From assembly GCA_035945515.1 (NCBI GenBank), contig DASZAE010000102.1, positions 1-21,470 on the forward strand: a DNA stretch of 21,470 nt, given 5' to 3'. Below, in pieces: positions 1-7,714 of this stretch; position 1 is the first letter of the stretch, and the number at the start of each line of letters is the position of its first letter. Under the pieces are notes generated by a model. That model ran no database searches. It saw only the letters and a list, made by a program, of their open reading frames with translations, and was not told the DNA's origin. The position numbers and the translations under genes are program-made. This DNA is from RH2-MAG17b sp035945515 (GTDB taxonomy: Bacteria > Acidobacteriota > Terriglobia > UBA7540).

Positions 1-1
1 G

Positions 2-646
2 GCCATCTTCACTTCGGAAATGAACCCGACATGGCTCGAAGAAATCGTCTACCGCGATATTCCCGTCGCCTGCTTTGACTTAGATTTCGTTTCCGAACGC
101 GCGAGCAATGTGAAGGTAAATTACCTCTCCGGGATGCGGCAGTTGATCGACCACCTGTATCATCTCGGCCATCGTCATATCGCCTATGTCGGCGGCCGCC
201 CCAAGCTGAAAAACATCATGTCGCGTCATGAGGGTTACTTGCAGTCGCTCGCAGCTTTGGGTCTTGAACCTGGGCCGGTGTTTACGGGCAACCAGCGGCT
301 CGATGGCGGATACGCGGCGGGCATGTCCATCCTGGGCATGGCTTCGCGGCCCACGGCCGTGGTCGCTGTCAATGACGTCACCGCAGTCGGCGTGATGAAC
401 GCGTTCTTCGAGGCCGGCTTGAACGTTCCCAAGGATATCTCTGTCACCGGCTTCGACAATACGTATCTGGCGGCATACTTTGTTCCCCGGCTTACCACCG
501 TGGATATGCACCCGGACATTCTCGGCCGCACCGCCGCCGACGCCCTGCACGATACAATTACTTCTCCGTCCGGTGGCGGGAAAGAATACGCGGTAAAGAT
601 TGACCTCGTCGTCGGCAAGTCCACCGGCCCCGCCCCGCATCAGTAG
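2..646 (+). CDS. LacI-family transcriptional regulator, C-terminal part (5' truncated by window edge)
   Basis: This is the sugar-binding (periplasmic-binding-protein-like) half of a LacI/GalR repressor. The frame is open to the window edge (AIFTSEMNPTW before the first in-frame ATG at 20), so the DNA-binding helix-turn-helix lies outside the window and that ATG is not the real start. Typical family segments are visible: RQLIDHLYHLGHRHIAYVGG, then R-HEGY---L---GL, then the AVVAVNDVTAVGVMNAFFEAGLNVP block, ISVTGFDNT, and P-LTTVDMHPDILGRTAADAL. The C-terminal half looks intact. It converges on the TonB-dependent receptor at 802-4191, and such pairs often concern uptake of carbohydrate polymers; the ligand cannot be told from sequence. 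Oddly, its TAG stop (644-646) lies inside a dispersed repeat (643-690). Confidence 0.9.
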   Translation, partial: AIFTSEMNPTWLEEIVYRDIPVACFDLDFVSERASNVKVNYLSGMRQLIDHLYHLGHRHIAYVGGRPKLKNIMSRHEGYLQSLAALGLEPGPVFTGNQRLDGGYAAGMSILGMASRPTAVVAVNDVTAVGVMNAFFEAGLNVPKDISVTGFDNTYLAAYFVPRLTTVDMHPDILGRTAADALHDTITSPSGGGKEYAVKIDLVVGKSTGPAPHQ

Positions 647-690
647 CGCCAGCATCTTGCCGGCAAATGCCGCCGGGACGGCGGCGCTGC
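643..690. repeat. Dispersed GC-rich inverted repeat, copy A
   Basis: Two 23-base arms (643-665 and 668-690) lie back to back with a 2-base centre and match in 16 of 23 positions as an inverted repeat. The left arm begins GTAGCGCC and is identical in 21 of 23 positions to the left arm of copy C at 11361. The TAG inside GTAGCGCC is the stop codon of the LacI gene. Further right, GGAGGCCGCCGCTATAC (713-729) matches the right end of copy D near 20700 with one change, so the region 643-729 looks like a mosaic of two related elements. Confidence 0.7.
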
Positions 691-734
691 ATCATCCCTG
701 CCCTCGCCCCGAAGGAGGCCGCCGCTATACCCCC

Positions 735-776
735 AAAAAACTTGCGGTTCGTCCGGTTTTTTCCCGGACGGACCGC
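735..776 (-). terminator. Intrinsic terminator of the TonB-dependent receptor gene
   Basis: A 13-bp stem with one mismatch (744-756 GCGGTTCGTCCGG, 764-776 CCGGACGGACCGC) closes a 7-base loop. Read on the minus strand, a run of six T follows the stem (complement of A735-740), starting about 27 bases past the receptor stop codon at 802. This is the classical stem plus U-tract layout for the minus-strand gene. On the plus strand only a weak T-rich stretch follows, so it would be a poor terminator for the LacI gene. Confidence 0.8.
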
Positions 777-801
777 ATTTGTTACCCAAGACAAACCCAC
801 C

Positions 802-3800
802 TCAGAATATGAACTGTGCGCCAAGCTGAAGCTCGCGCGGCAGCCGCGCGCTCGTCGCCTGGCCAAAGTTCCCGCTTCCAACGGTTGTGCTGAAACCCGT
901 AAATTGGGTCGTGTTGAAGAAGTTAAAGAATTCAAACCTCAACTGCATGGTTGCGCCTTCCTTGTTGCCTGGGAAGGGAATGCCCGCAAAATTTTTGAAT
1001 AGCGAGACGTCGAAGTTATCGATGCCTGCGCCATCCACAAGGTTGCGGGCGGAATCGCCAAATTCGTTGTTGGGAACGGGACCAAAAGCAGCCGTGTTGA
1101 ACCATTCGGCCTGGGTGCGCGGCCCGTTGTTAGGATTGCCAATCAGCTCAGCGCGATAACCGCCGCATCCGCAATGCGCCGAATCCGCGCTTGAACCGAT
1201 AGTCAGCGGATTGCCCGAATAAATGGTGGTGATCCCGGAAAGCTGCCATCCGCCCAGCATGGCTCGTTTGGCCCCCGTCGCCGTGTTAAAGATCGGGAGG
1301 CTGTAAACATAGTTCACCACGAGCATATGCCGGATGTCATAGCCGCATGTGCCATATTCAGCGGCAAGGTTATAGGCGTCGTTGATGGCCCCTCCGTTGT
1401 CATTGTCCGAATAATCGAGGCAGTGGGAATAGGTGTAAGACGCCCCGGAGGTCAAACCGTGCCAGTCGGAAAAGCGCAAGCTGGCTTGTAGCGAATTGTA
1501 ATTGGCATTCGTCGAGTTTTCATACCAATTGATACCACCCCATCCGAGGTACGGTCGCGCCTGATTGAGGTTTGTGCCGCTCGGAACTGGAGAGGTGGGC
1601 TGGTTGATGTTCCGGGTAATCTGCTGGTGGGTTGACTTTGACCCAACATAGCTTAACGTAGCGACAGTCTTGGAATTAAACTGCCGCTGCACGCCCAAGT
1701 TCCATTGTTCGGAGTAGGGCTGCAGGTAACTTGGGTCGTAGGAGGTCAAGCCGCTGGGGCTGAGGACCGCGGTTCCGCCGCCTGGATTGTCCAGGGATGT
1801 GTTGAGAAGCTGCGGGCTGTTGGAGAAAGGCGGGTTGGGCTCGACGTTGTAAATGTCGTTGCCCTGGATGTTCTCAAAGAACAACCCGAACCCTCCGCGA
1901 ACTACTGTCTTGCTGTCGGGATGCGGCTGCCAAGCGAACCCGAAACGCGGCTCGAAGTTAGTCCAGTGGTTGTCCACTAGGATGGTGGGAATTCCGTTCT
2001 GACCTGCTATGCCCATACCGTTGAGATAGGTGCCGTTGGTCAGAACTCCGGTCCCGGCAACAAAATGGCCGCTGGAATCAATTTGCGGCGCATTAGCAAA
2101 ATTAAAGAGCGATTCCCGGAACACGGCCACTTGGTTGTGCCGTTCGTGAGCGTGCGGCATGTAGTCCCAGCGGAGTCCGTAATTCAGAGTAAGGTTGCTT
2201 TTTGCCTTCCACGTGTCTCCAAACCAGGGCTGGAAGAAGGTGTTAATAGCAGACGGAAGCGTCTGTACTTGCAGTTGGGTGTAAGTATAAGCGTTGCCCA
2301 GCATGAAGTCGGCAAATGAATTTCCATTGGTGCTCGTAACGGCGCCGGTGGCGGGATTGATGTAATTGCCCGCAGTCCCCAGCGTAGCGTTCTGGGAGTT
2401 GAAGTTGAAGTTCCCATTGGTGTTGCCGAACAACTGTTGCTCCTTCAGGTAATGCAGGTAATACACGCCAAAATTGAAGGCGTGGTTGCCGGAAACCTTA
2501 GTGGCCGAATCGCGCACCGTCCACGTGTTGAGCACGTTGGTCCAGGGCCAGGAAGCAATATCGTAAGCGGTGTTCAAAGGCCCTGCGAAGCTGATTGTCG
2601 GAATGCGGTTGTCAGCGTTCGGGGTATTCGGGAAGAGCCGGGTAATACTCAGTCCCGAAGGCTGCGCGAAGTTCTTGATCGGAAGCAGCGTGAGCGGCTG
2701 GCGGTTGAAGCCGATCATAAATTCGTTGAGCAGCGTCGGGCTGACGCTGCGTGTCAGCTTCAATAAGATGGATTGCGGCTCGTTCAGGAAATCCGTGCCC
2801 ACGGTAGGATACGAATCACTGCTCCAGAGCGAGGTGGGGAAGTTCTGATCAATTCCGTCCCGGACGTAATGCATCATGAGTGATGTCTTATCCGAGAATT
2901 GGTGGTCAATGCGCACAATCTGCTCGTTCACATTGATGGGCGCGCTGGCCGAGCCGATGAACTGCGCCGAACCGTTGGGATTGTTGGCGCTATTGAAGAT
3001 GAAGTTGGGTTGGGCTAGAAGCAGCGCGTTCTTGTCCAACATGCCGGTCGGAATCACATTATTAGGGAAGGGCTGGTAGCAGGTGCCGGTCCCGCACGCC
3101 ACAGGCTTGGTTTTATCCAGGATCACCGGGCTGGCAGCCGCGAAATTCCCTTGCGTCCACGCGGCAAGCGGCGCGTTCGGAGTGTAGGTGTTGCCCTGGA
3201 TCCACTTTCGCCAGTCGAGTTCGGTGAAAAAGAAGGTCTTCTTAGCGTGACCGGGAAGGGCGATAGGCCCGCCCAAATTGAACCCGAAATTGTTGATGTC
3301 GAGTTTGGCTTTTGGCTTATTGGCGGAGTTGCTAAAAAAATCGCCCGCGTCAAAAGACGTGTTGCGGTTGAATTCAAAAACCTCGCCATGATACTGGGAG
3401 GTGCCGCTTTTCAAAATGAGTTGGACGTTTCCGCCCGAGCCCGCGCCCACGTCTGAGGAGGCGCTGCTGGTCAGCACGTTAAATTGGGCGATTGCATCCT
3501 GATCGGGAACAATCTCAATGCAGCCGCCGCATCCACGGTCGTAGTTTTCCTGGCCATCCACGGAAAACACGTTGTGGGCTTGGCGCTCACCGTTGAAGTT
3601 GATGCCCGCGTTGGCGGTGACGCCGACCGGCACGTTCAGCGAGCCTACCAAGGACCCGCCGGAAGCTCCGGGAACCAGGGTAGCCAGTTGGATGAAGTTG
3701 CGCCCGTTGATATCAATCTCGGCCACGTGTTTGCCGGTGATCTCCTGGCTCTCAGCGCCGTTCTCGGTTTGAAGGTGAACCGCCGGAGCGGTTACGGTGA

Positions 3801-4191
3801 CTTGCTGCGTTACCGCGCCCACCGTAAGCTGAAAGTCTACCCGCACCTGGCTGCGCACGTTCAAAACAAGGTCAGAGTGCACGGCCGAACTGAAACCGGT
3901 CTTTTCGGCGCGTAGAGTGTAGGTGGAAGCCGGAAGATCGGGGACAACGTAACTACCCGCAGAGTTGGTGGTGACGGTCCGGACGACATTGCCTCGGAGT
4001 TGGTTTGTAATGGTGATGGTGACGCCCGGCATCGCCGCGCCCGCGGGGTCTGTCACCGTGCCCGCAATCGAACCCAGGTCCTGCGCCTGTAAAGTAAGAC
4101 CGCCCAGCAATAGAAACACCACCGGGAGCACTAACAAGAGCTTAATGGTGTTGAGCCGTAATGACCCAAATCTGTATGCTTCTTGTTTCAT
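802..4191 (-). CDS. TonB-dependent receptor, Oar-like, with N-terminal carboxypeptidase-regulatory-like domain
   Basis: Outer-membrane receptor of about 1129 residues, expected to import a large substrate using TonB energy. The start ATG at 4191-4189 is preceded by GAGGAGG nine bases upstream; an upstream in-frame start at 4230 would translate through that ribosome site and is rejected. A signal peptide is clear (KLLLVLPVVFLLLGGLTLQAQ, residues about 17-37). A beta-sandwich carboxypeptidase-regulatory-like domain follows (GSIAGTVTDPAGAAMPGVTI to about residue 120), then a plug-like region (ITGKHVAEIDINGRNFIQL...PGASGG). The long barrel ends in Phe (LGAQFIF), as expected of a BAM-assembled outer-membrane protein. 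Cys-rich patches GCGGC and HCGCGG are present. Neighbouring LacI suggests a sugar ligand, but this is inference. No lesion was seen. Confidence 0.93.
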   Translation of the reverse strand: MKQEAYRFGSLRLNTIKLLLVLPVVFLLLGGLTLQAQDLGSIAGTVTDPAGAAMPGVTITITNQLRGNVVRTVTTNSAGSYVVPDLPASTYTLRAEKTGFSSAVHSDLVLNVRSQVRVDFQLTVGAVTQQVTVTAPAVHLQTENGAESQEITGKHVAEIDINGRNFIQLATLVPGASGGSLVGSLNVPVGVTANAGINFNGERQAHNVFSVDGQENYDRGCGGCIEIVPDQDAIAQFNVLTSSASSDVGAGSGGNVQLILKSGTSQYHGEVFEFNRNTSFDAGDFFSNSANKPKAKLDINNFGFNLGGPIALPGHAKKTFFFTELDWRKWIQGNTYTPNAPLAAWTQGNFAAASPVILDKTKPVACGTGTCYQPFPNNVIPTGMLDKNALLLAQPNFIFNSANNPNGSAQFIGSASAPINVNEQIVRIDHQFSDKTSLMMHYVRDGIDQNFPTSLWSSDSYPTVGTDFLNEPQSILLKLTRSVSPTLLNEFMIGFNRQPLTLLPIKNFAQPSGLSITRLFPNTPNADNRIPTISFAGPLNTAYDIASWPWTNVLNTWTVRDSATKVSGNHAFNFGVYYLHYLKEQQLFGNTNGNFNFNSQNATLGTAGNYINPATGAVTSTNGNSFADFMLGNAYTYTQLQVQTLPSAINTFFQPWFGDTWKAKSNLTLNYGLRWDYMPHAHERHNQVAVFRESLFNFANAPQIDSSGHFVAGTGVLTNGTYLNGMGIAGQNGIPTILVDNHWTNFEPRFGFAWQPHPDSKTVVRGGFGLFFENIQGNDIYNVEPNPPFSNSPQLLNTSLDNPGGGTAVLSPSGLTSYDPSYLQPYSEQWNLGVQRQFNSKTVATLSYVGSKSTHQQITRNINQPTSPVPSGTNLNQARPYLGWGGINWYENSTNANYNSLQASLRFSDWHGLTSGASYTYSHCLDYSDNDNGGAINDAYNLAAEYGTCGYDIRHMLVVNYVYSLPIFNTATGAKRAMLGGWQLSGITTIYSGNPLTIGSSADSAHCGCGGYRAELIGNPNNGPRTQAEWFNTAAFGPVPNNEFGDSARNLVDGAGIDNFDVSLFKNFAGIPFPGNKEGATMQLRFEFFNFFNTTQFTGFSTTVGSGNFGQATSARLPRELQLGAQFIF

Positions 4192-4637
4192 GAAGATATT
4201 CCTCCTCTTCTCTTCAATTAAATTCTGCATTGCCCCTTGCTCGCCAGAGCAACCTTAAATTAAGCCGTCGAAAGGGTGGTTGAAACGCTAAACCCGACTC
4301 GCGGCCTTCTCTTTGGTTGTGAATAGTGATTCCGTCGGGGCGGCCGCCTGCTCAATCGCAATGCCGCTCCAAACACTGTTGCCACGCCTCTTAAATTCAT
4401 CACACCAATTTCCCGCAATAGTTTCTTATGGCTCGGGTGCGCCGTGCATTTACTATGGTCGCCTTGAGCATTTCGGTCATTTTTCCGTTGAATTGCTCGA
4501 AAGCGTGAACCCGCATAGGTTGATCGATATCCGGCAGAATTCGCTCTATTACATTTGTTTGATCACCGAACTATAATCCAAACATCGATAGGTGTCAATT
4601 AAAAATTTTTCGTTAACTTTGCGTTCCAGACTACCAG

Positions 4638-4652
4638 CTTTAGCCTCTAAAG
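4638..4652. promoter_or_regulatory. Perfect inverted repeat CTTTAG-3-CTAAAG
   Basis: Two perfect 6-base arms (4638-4643 and 4647-4652) are separated by CCT. It lies 15 bases from the second palindrome at 4667-4682 and about 450 bases upstream of the receptor start. It may be a protein-binding site; no regulator can be assigned. Confidence 0.3.
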
Positions 4653-4666
4653 GCCCTCAACGGCCA

Positions 4667-4682
4667 GCTTAAACGTTTTAGC
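4667..4682. promoter_or_regulatory. LacI-family operator-like palindrome
   Basis: The 16-mer GCTTAAACGTTTTAGC is palindromic in 7 of 8 base pairs about a central CG. LacI/GalR operators are typically palindromes of this size with a central CG and AAAC/GTTT halves, and a LacI-family gene is encoded at the window start. The distance to the receptor start (about 475 bases) is long, so the target promoter is uncertain. Confidence 0.35.
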
Positions 4683-4808
4683 ATACTATTTCAGTTCGTC
4701 CGCACTGTCAAGCCTTAATTAGTTTCAAGATTCTTAGAGGTCCTCCGCCTTGAGAGCGGCCTTCTCTTTATGGCTTTAAGCCTATGGCTCGACTAAACCT
4801 CAATTATT

Positions 4809-4835
4809 GCCATCCTGAGCGAGGTGAAGCTCTGT
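4809..4835 (+). repeat. Remnant of a CATCCTGAGCGA-type dispersed element
   Basis: GCCATCCTGAGCGAGGTGAA followed by GCTCTGT resembles an intergenic repeat beginning GTCATCCTGAGCGAAG that I recall from many bacterial genomes. Only one half is visible here, with no inverted partner nearby. The identification is from memory of the motif. Confidence 0.3.
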
Positions 4836-4980
4836 TTGTAATCTATCCGCGATTCGTCGTGGTCTAAGTGGAGCAAAAACGGGCGGAGGGAGTCTCTGTA
4901 GACTATCACATGGCATTGAGACGTTTGACGCAAATGAGACACTTCATTAATTCAAAAGCTTTAATTTTGAGATGCAGGAA

Positions 4981-5493
4981 TCAGGCGTGAACTTCGGCGG
5001 GTTCGGTCTGCGTTTTGACCGTAGACGAGAAAGAGGGGAGGTCGAGGCAGACAGCTTTTTCGAAGCAGTGGAAATAGCGGTCGCAGCGGAGGCAATCGCG
5101 CCAAACCTTCATGGGAAAACGCTCGCGCGCCGTCTCGCGGAATCCACACTTCAGAAAAAATTCGGGCGTTGTAGTCAGTGCAAAGACCGTCTTCAAGCCA
5201 AAACCTTCAGCTTCGGCAATCAACCGCTCAGTGAGGGCGCGGCCCATGCCGCGGTGCTGCGTTGCGGGAGACACGCAGAGTGAGCGGACCTCCGCCAGTT
5301 CGGCGTTGTAAAGCTTCAGCGCGCCACACGCAAGCACCATGCCGTCTTCGTCTTCCGCTACCAGAAACTCGCGCACCGATTCATAGAGGTCGGTCAGCGG
5401 GCGCGGCAGCATGATGCGCTCAGCCGCGTAGTGGTTGATCATCTCGAAAATCGAAGGCACGTCCCGCAATTCGGCTTTGCGAAGGTTTGCCAA
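4981..5493 (-). CDS. argA: Short GNAT-type N-acetylglutamate synthase (ArgA-like N-acetyltransferase)
   Basis: This 170-residue enzyme is expected to acetylate glutamate with acetyl-CoA, the first step of arginine synthesis. A single GNAT domain covers residues 1-130. EVRSLCVSP is followed by the acetyl-CoA loop QHRGMGRAL (79-87), and TTTPEFFLKCGFRE (107-120) is the usual beta6-beta7 segment. The region MLPRPLTDLYESVREFLVAE and the C-terminal DCLRC-x5-C pattern (Cys134, 137, 143) are typical of the short ArgA-like acetyltransferases rather than the long kinase-fused ArgA. The start is TTG at 5493-5491, with AAGGAG six bases upstream. It lies 27 bases after argF as the last gene of the arginine operon, which supports the assignment. 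The last 20 or so residues look variable. A related GNAT acting on another amine cannot be excluded. Confidence 0.8.
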   Translation of the reverse strand: MANLRKAELRDVPSIFEMINHYAAERIMLPRPLTDLYESVREFLVAEDEDGMVLACGALKLYNAELAEVRSLCVSPATQHRGMGRALTERLIAEAEGFGLKTVFALTTTPEFFLKCGFRETARERFPMKVWRDCLRCDRYFHCFEKAVCLDLPSFSSTVKTQTEPAEVHA

Positions 5494-5520
5494 CCCTGTC
5501 TCCTTGAATCTTACGAACAG

Positions 5521-6480
5521 TTAATTCTGCAGCAGCAACAATAAAATAGCCTTCTGCACGTGTAGGCGGTTCTCCGCCTGATCGTACACCAGCGACGCGG
5601 GCGAATCGATCACCTCGTCAGTGACTTCCTTGCCGCGATGCGCCGGAAGGCAGTGCATAAAGACGGCGCCCCGGCTGGCGTTTTCCATCAAGTCCTGCGT
5701 CACCCGGTAGGGAGCAAATACCTGCTCGCGCAGATGCGCGGCGTATTCCTGCCCCATGCTGGCCCAGACATCAGTATAAACCGCCTGGCAGCCCCGGACC
5801 GCTTCAAAGGGATCGTGGAAAAACTCAATCACGGCGCCGGTGCGCGCGGCCACAGACTCAACTTGATCGACCATCTCAGGCTTTGGAGCAAAGCCGGGCG
5901 GCGTGGCCACGTGCATGGAAACGCCAAGCTTCGCCGCCACCATCATCAGCGAATTGCAAACGTTGTTGCCGTCGCCCGCATAAGCCAGCGTCAAGCCATT
6001 GAGGCGGCCGAATTTCTCTTCCAGCGTAAAGAGATCCGCCAGCGCCTGGCAGGGATGCAGCAGGTCCGTAAGGCCGTTAATCACCGGAATGGAGGAGTGG
6101 GCCGCAAGATCGAGCACAGCGTCATGAGAAAACGTGCGCGCGACAATGCCATGCACCCAGCGGTCAAGGTTGCGGGCGATATCCTTGATGCTTTCGCGCT
6201 CGCCCAGCCGGGGCTTCGCGTGGTCGAGATAAATGGCGAACCCGCCCATGCTGGTCATGCCCACTTCAAAGGTGACGCGTGTTCGCAGCGAGGGTTTTTC
6301 AAAAATCATAGCCAGTTGCTTGCCCTCAAGCGAGCGGGCAAACGTGCCGGGGTAACGCTTGACACGCGCCGCCAACGAAAAAATCAGATCGATGTCGCCG
6401 CGCGTGAGATCGCGCTCGGCAATCAGGTCGCGCACTGTAAGCTTTTCCTGCGTTTCAACCTGCGTCATGACCGGTGTCAT
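5521..6480 (-). CDS. argF: Ornithine carbamoyltransferase
   Basis: Cytosolic enzyme of 319 residues making citrulline from ornithine and carbamoyl phosphate. The carbamoyl-phosphate loop EKPSLRTR (61-68), HPCQALAD (142-149), the ornithine-binding DVWASMGQE (237-245) and HCLPAHRG (276-283) are all present. HCLPAHR favours ornithine rather than acetylornithine as substrate. The ATG at 6480 overlaps the argD stop as ATGA, with GGAGG seven bases upstream; a second Met at residue 5 is a less likely start. Length is normal for the family. Translational coupling to argD is likely. Confidence 0.96.
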   Translation of the reverse strand: MTPVMTQVETQEKLTVRDLIAERDLTRGDIDLIFSLAARVKRYPGTFARSLEGKQLAMIFEKPSLRTRVTFEVGMTSMGGFAIYLDHAKPRLGERESIKDIARNLDRWVHGIVARTFSHDAVLDLAAHSSIPVINGLTDLLHPCQALADLFTLEEKFGRLNGLTLAYAGDGNNVCNSLMMVAAKLGVSMHVATPPGFAPKPEMVDQVESVAARTGAVIEFFHDPFEAVRGCQAVYTDVWASMGQEYAAHLREQVFAPYRVTQDLMENASRGAVFMHCLPAHRGKEVTDEVIDSPASLVYDQAENRLHVQKAILLLLLQN

Positions 6481-7706
6481 GCGTGCACCTCCTGCCGGGC
6501 TTCCATCGGAAGCCCCGCGAGAATTGGGACTAGCGCCTCGATAAATTCGTCAATACTGCTCCGCCCAAGAATCAGCGGCGGCAGGAAACGCAGCACCTTT
6601 TCCTGCGTGCAATTGATCAGGAACCCAGCTTCGAGCGCCTGCTTCACCACGCTTTTGCCAGGCACGGCTAGCTCGGCGGCCACCATCAATCCGTCACCGC
6701 GAACTTCACGGATCACCGGCAGCGACTTCTGTAAATCGCGCAGTCTAGCGCGGAAGTAAGCGCCCGTTTCGCGCACGTGATCGAGGAAGCCGGGCCGCTC
6801 AAGAATCTCAAGCACCTTCAGCGCCAGCCGGCATTGCAGCGGGCCGCCGCCAAACGTCGTGCCGTGCAGCCCGGGCGAGAACGCCTTGGCTACCTTGTCG
6901 CGCGCGATGATGGCCGCTAAGGGCAACCCCGCCGCCAGCGGCTTCGCCACCAGCACCACATCCGGGTGCAGGCCGAATTTCTCGAAGGCAAACATTCTTC
7001 CCGCCCGGCCAAGGCCGCACTGAATCTCGTCGGCGATAAAAACTGCGTCTTGCTTGCGGCACAAATCCTCAGCCGTTTTCAGGAAGTCTTCGCTGATCTC
7101 CACCACGCCGCCCTCGCCCTGAATGGTCTCCACCATGAAGCCCGCGACGCGAGGCGAGAAATTCCTCTTGAGGCTCTCAACATCGTTCAAACCCACGAAC
7201 TTGATGCCTGGAACAAGCGGCTCAAACGGCTTGCGGTATTTTTCTGGCCACGTCGCCGCCAGCGCGCCCATCGTCCGGCCATGAAACGAATTCTCCATCA
7301 CCAACACTTCGACCCGCTCAAACGGCATGGACGGATGTTGCTTGCGCGCGTAAATCCGCGCCAGCTTAATCGCGCCTTCCGTGACTTCCGTGCCCGAGTT
7401 GCCGAAAAACACGCGATCGAGTCCCGCAAGCCGCGCAAGTTTCTCCGCCACCTGCCCTTGATATGGGTGGTAGAGCAGGTTCGAAACGTGCAGTAGACTT
7501 TCCGATTCGTCCCGCAGCGCCGCCATAATCTCCGGGTGGTTGTATCCAAGCGAGTTCACGGCCAAACCACCGAGCAAATCCAAATACCGTTTCCCCTGAT
7601 CGTCATAGACGTAACAGCCTTCGCCCCGCACGACCAGAATAGGCAAACGCTCGTAGGTGGGAATTAGGACACGGCTTTCGAGCTCCCTGATGGCTTCGTA
7701 GTTCAT
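6477..7706 (-). CDS. argD: Acetylornithine aminotransferase
   Basis: PLP-dependent class-III aminotransferase of about 409 residues, converting N-acetylglutamate semialdehyde to N-acetylornithine. The segment LDLLGGLAVNSLGYNHP near the start, FFGNSGTEVTEGAIKLAR (phosphate and cofactor region), NSFHGRTMGAL, and the PLP-binding lysine in VAKPLAAGLPLAA (about Lys255) are present. The frame extends upstream into argB, but the residues there are not family-like. Two ATG codons fit the junction: 7715 (overlapping the argB TAA by one base) and 7706. The GAGG in the argB end is 11 bases from 7706 and only 2 from 7715, so 7706 is chosen. The enzyme may also serve as succinyldiaminopimelate transaminase in lysine synthesis, as known for ArgD. 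Confidence 0.95.
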   Translation of the reverse strand: MNYEAIRELESRVLIPTYERLPILVVRGEGCYVYDDQGKRYLDLLGGLAVNSLGYNHPEIMAALRDESESLLHVSNLLYHPYQGQVAEKLARLAGLDRVFFGNSGTEVTEGAIKLARIYARKQHPSMPFERVEVLVMENSFHGRTMGALAATWPEKYRKPFEPLVPGIKFVGLNDVESLKRNFSPRVAGFMVETIQGEGGVVEISEDFLKTAEDLCRKQDAVFIADEIQCGLGRAGRMFAFEKFGLHPDVVLVAKPLAAGLPLAAIIARDKVAKAFSPGLHGTTFGGGPLQCRLALKVLEILERPGFLDHVRETGAYFRARLRDLQKSLPVIREVRGDGLMVAAELAVPGKSVVKQALEAGFLINCTQEKVLRFLPPLILGRSSIDEFIEALVPILAGLPMEARQEVHA

Positions 7707-7714
7707 TACAACCA

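Larger units (their letters stand above)
4192..4980. other. Intergenic region upstream of the receptor gene, no supported gene
   Basis: About 790 bases lie between the receptor start and the argA stop. An 87-residue open frame at 4313-4576 has no recognisable composition or ribosome site and is not called. Visible structure: two operator-like palindromes (4638-4652 and 4667-4682), an AT-rich stretch near 4575-4615, a small palindrome GGCTTTAAGCC near 4773, a 14-base direct repeat GCGGCCTTCTCTTT at 4301-4314 and 4756-4769, and a dispersed-repeat remnant at 4809-4835. The receptor promoter must lie here. A minus-strand TTAATT close to 4255 is a possible -10 box, but no convincing -35 was found. 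AT-rich arms TCAAAA/TTTTGA near 4952-4970 lie just past argA and are too weak to call a terminator. Confidence 0.5.

Noticed and set aside
80..655. 191-residue minus-strand open frame over the LacI gene
   Set aside because: The plus strand encodes a clear LacI ligand-binding domain; this frame shows no family features.
643..690. CRISPR-like repeat
   Set aside because: Only two arms in inverted orientation, with no regular direct repeats or spacers.
4313..4576. 87-residue open frame upstream of the receptor
   Set aside because: No ribosome site, no recognisable composition and no neighbours to support it.
5638..6759. 373-residue plus-strand open frame
   Set aside because: It lies antisense to argF and argD, whose motifs are complete; it is Arg/His-rich, as expected of a shadow frame in GC-rich DNA.
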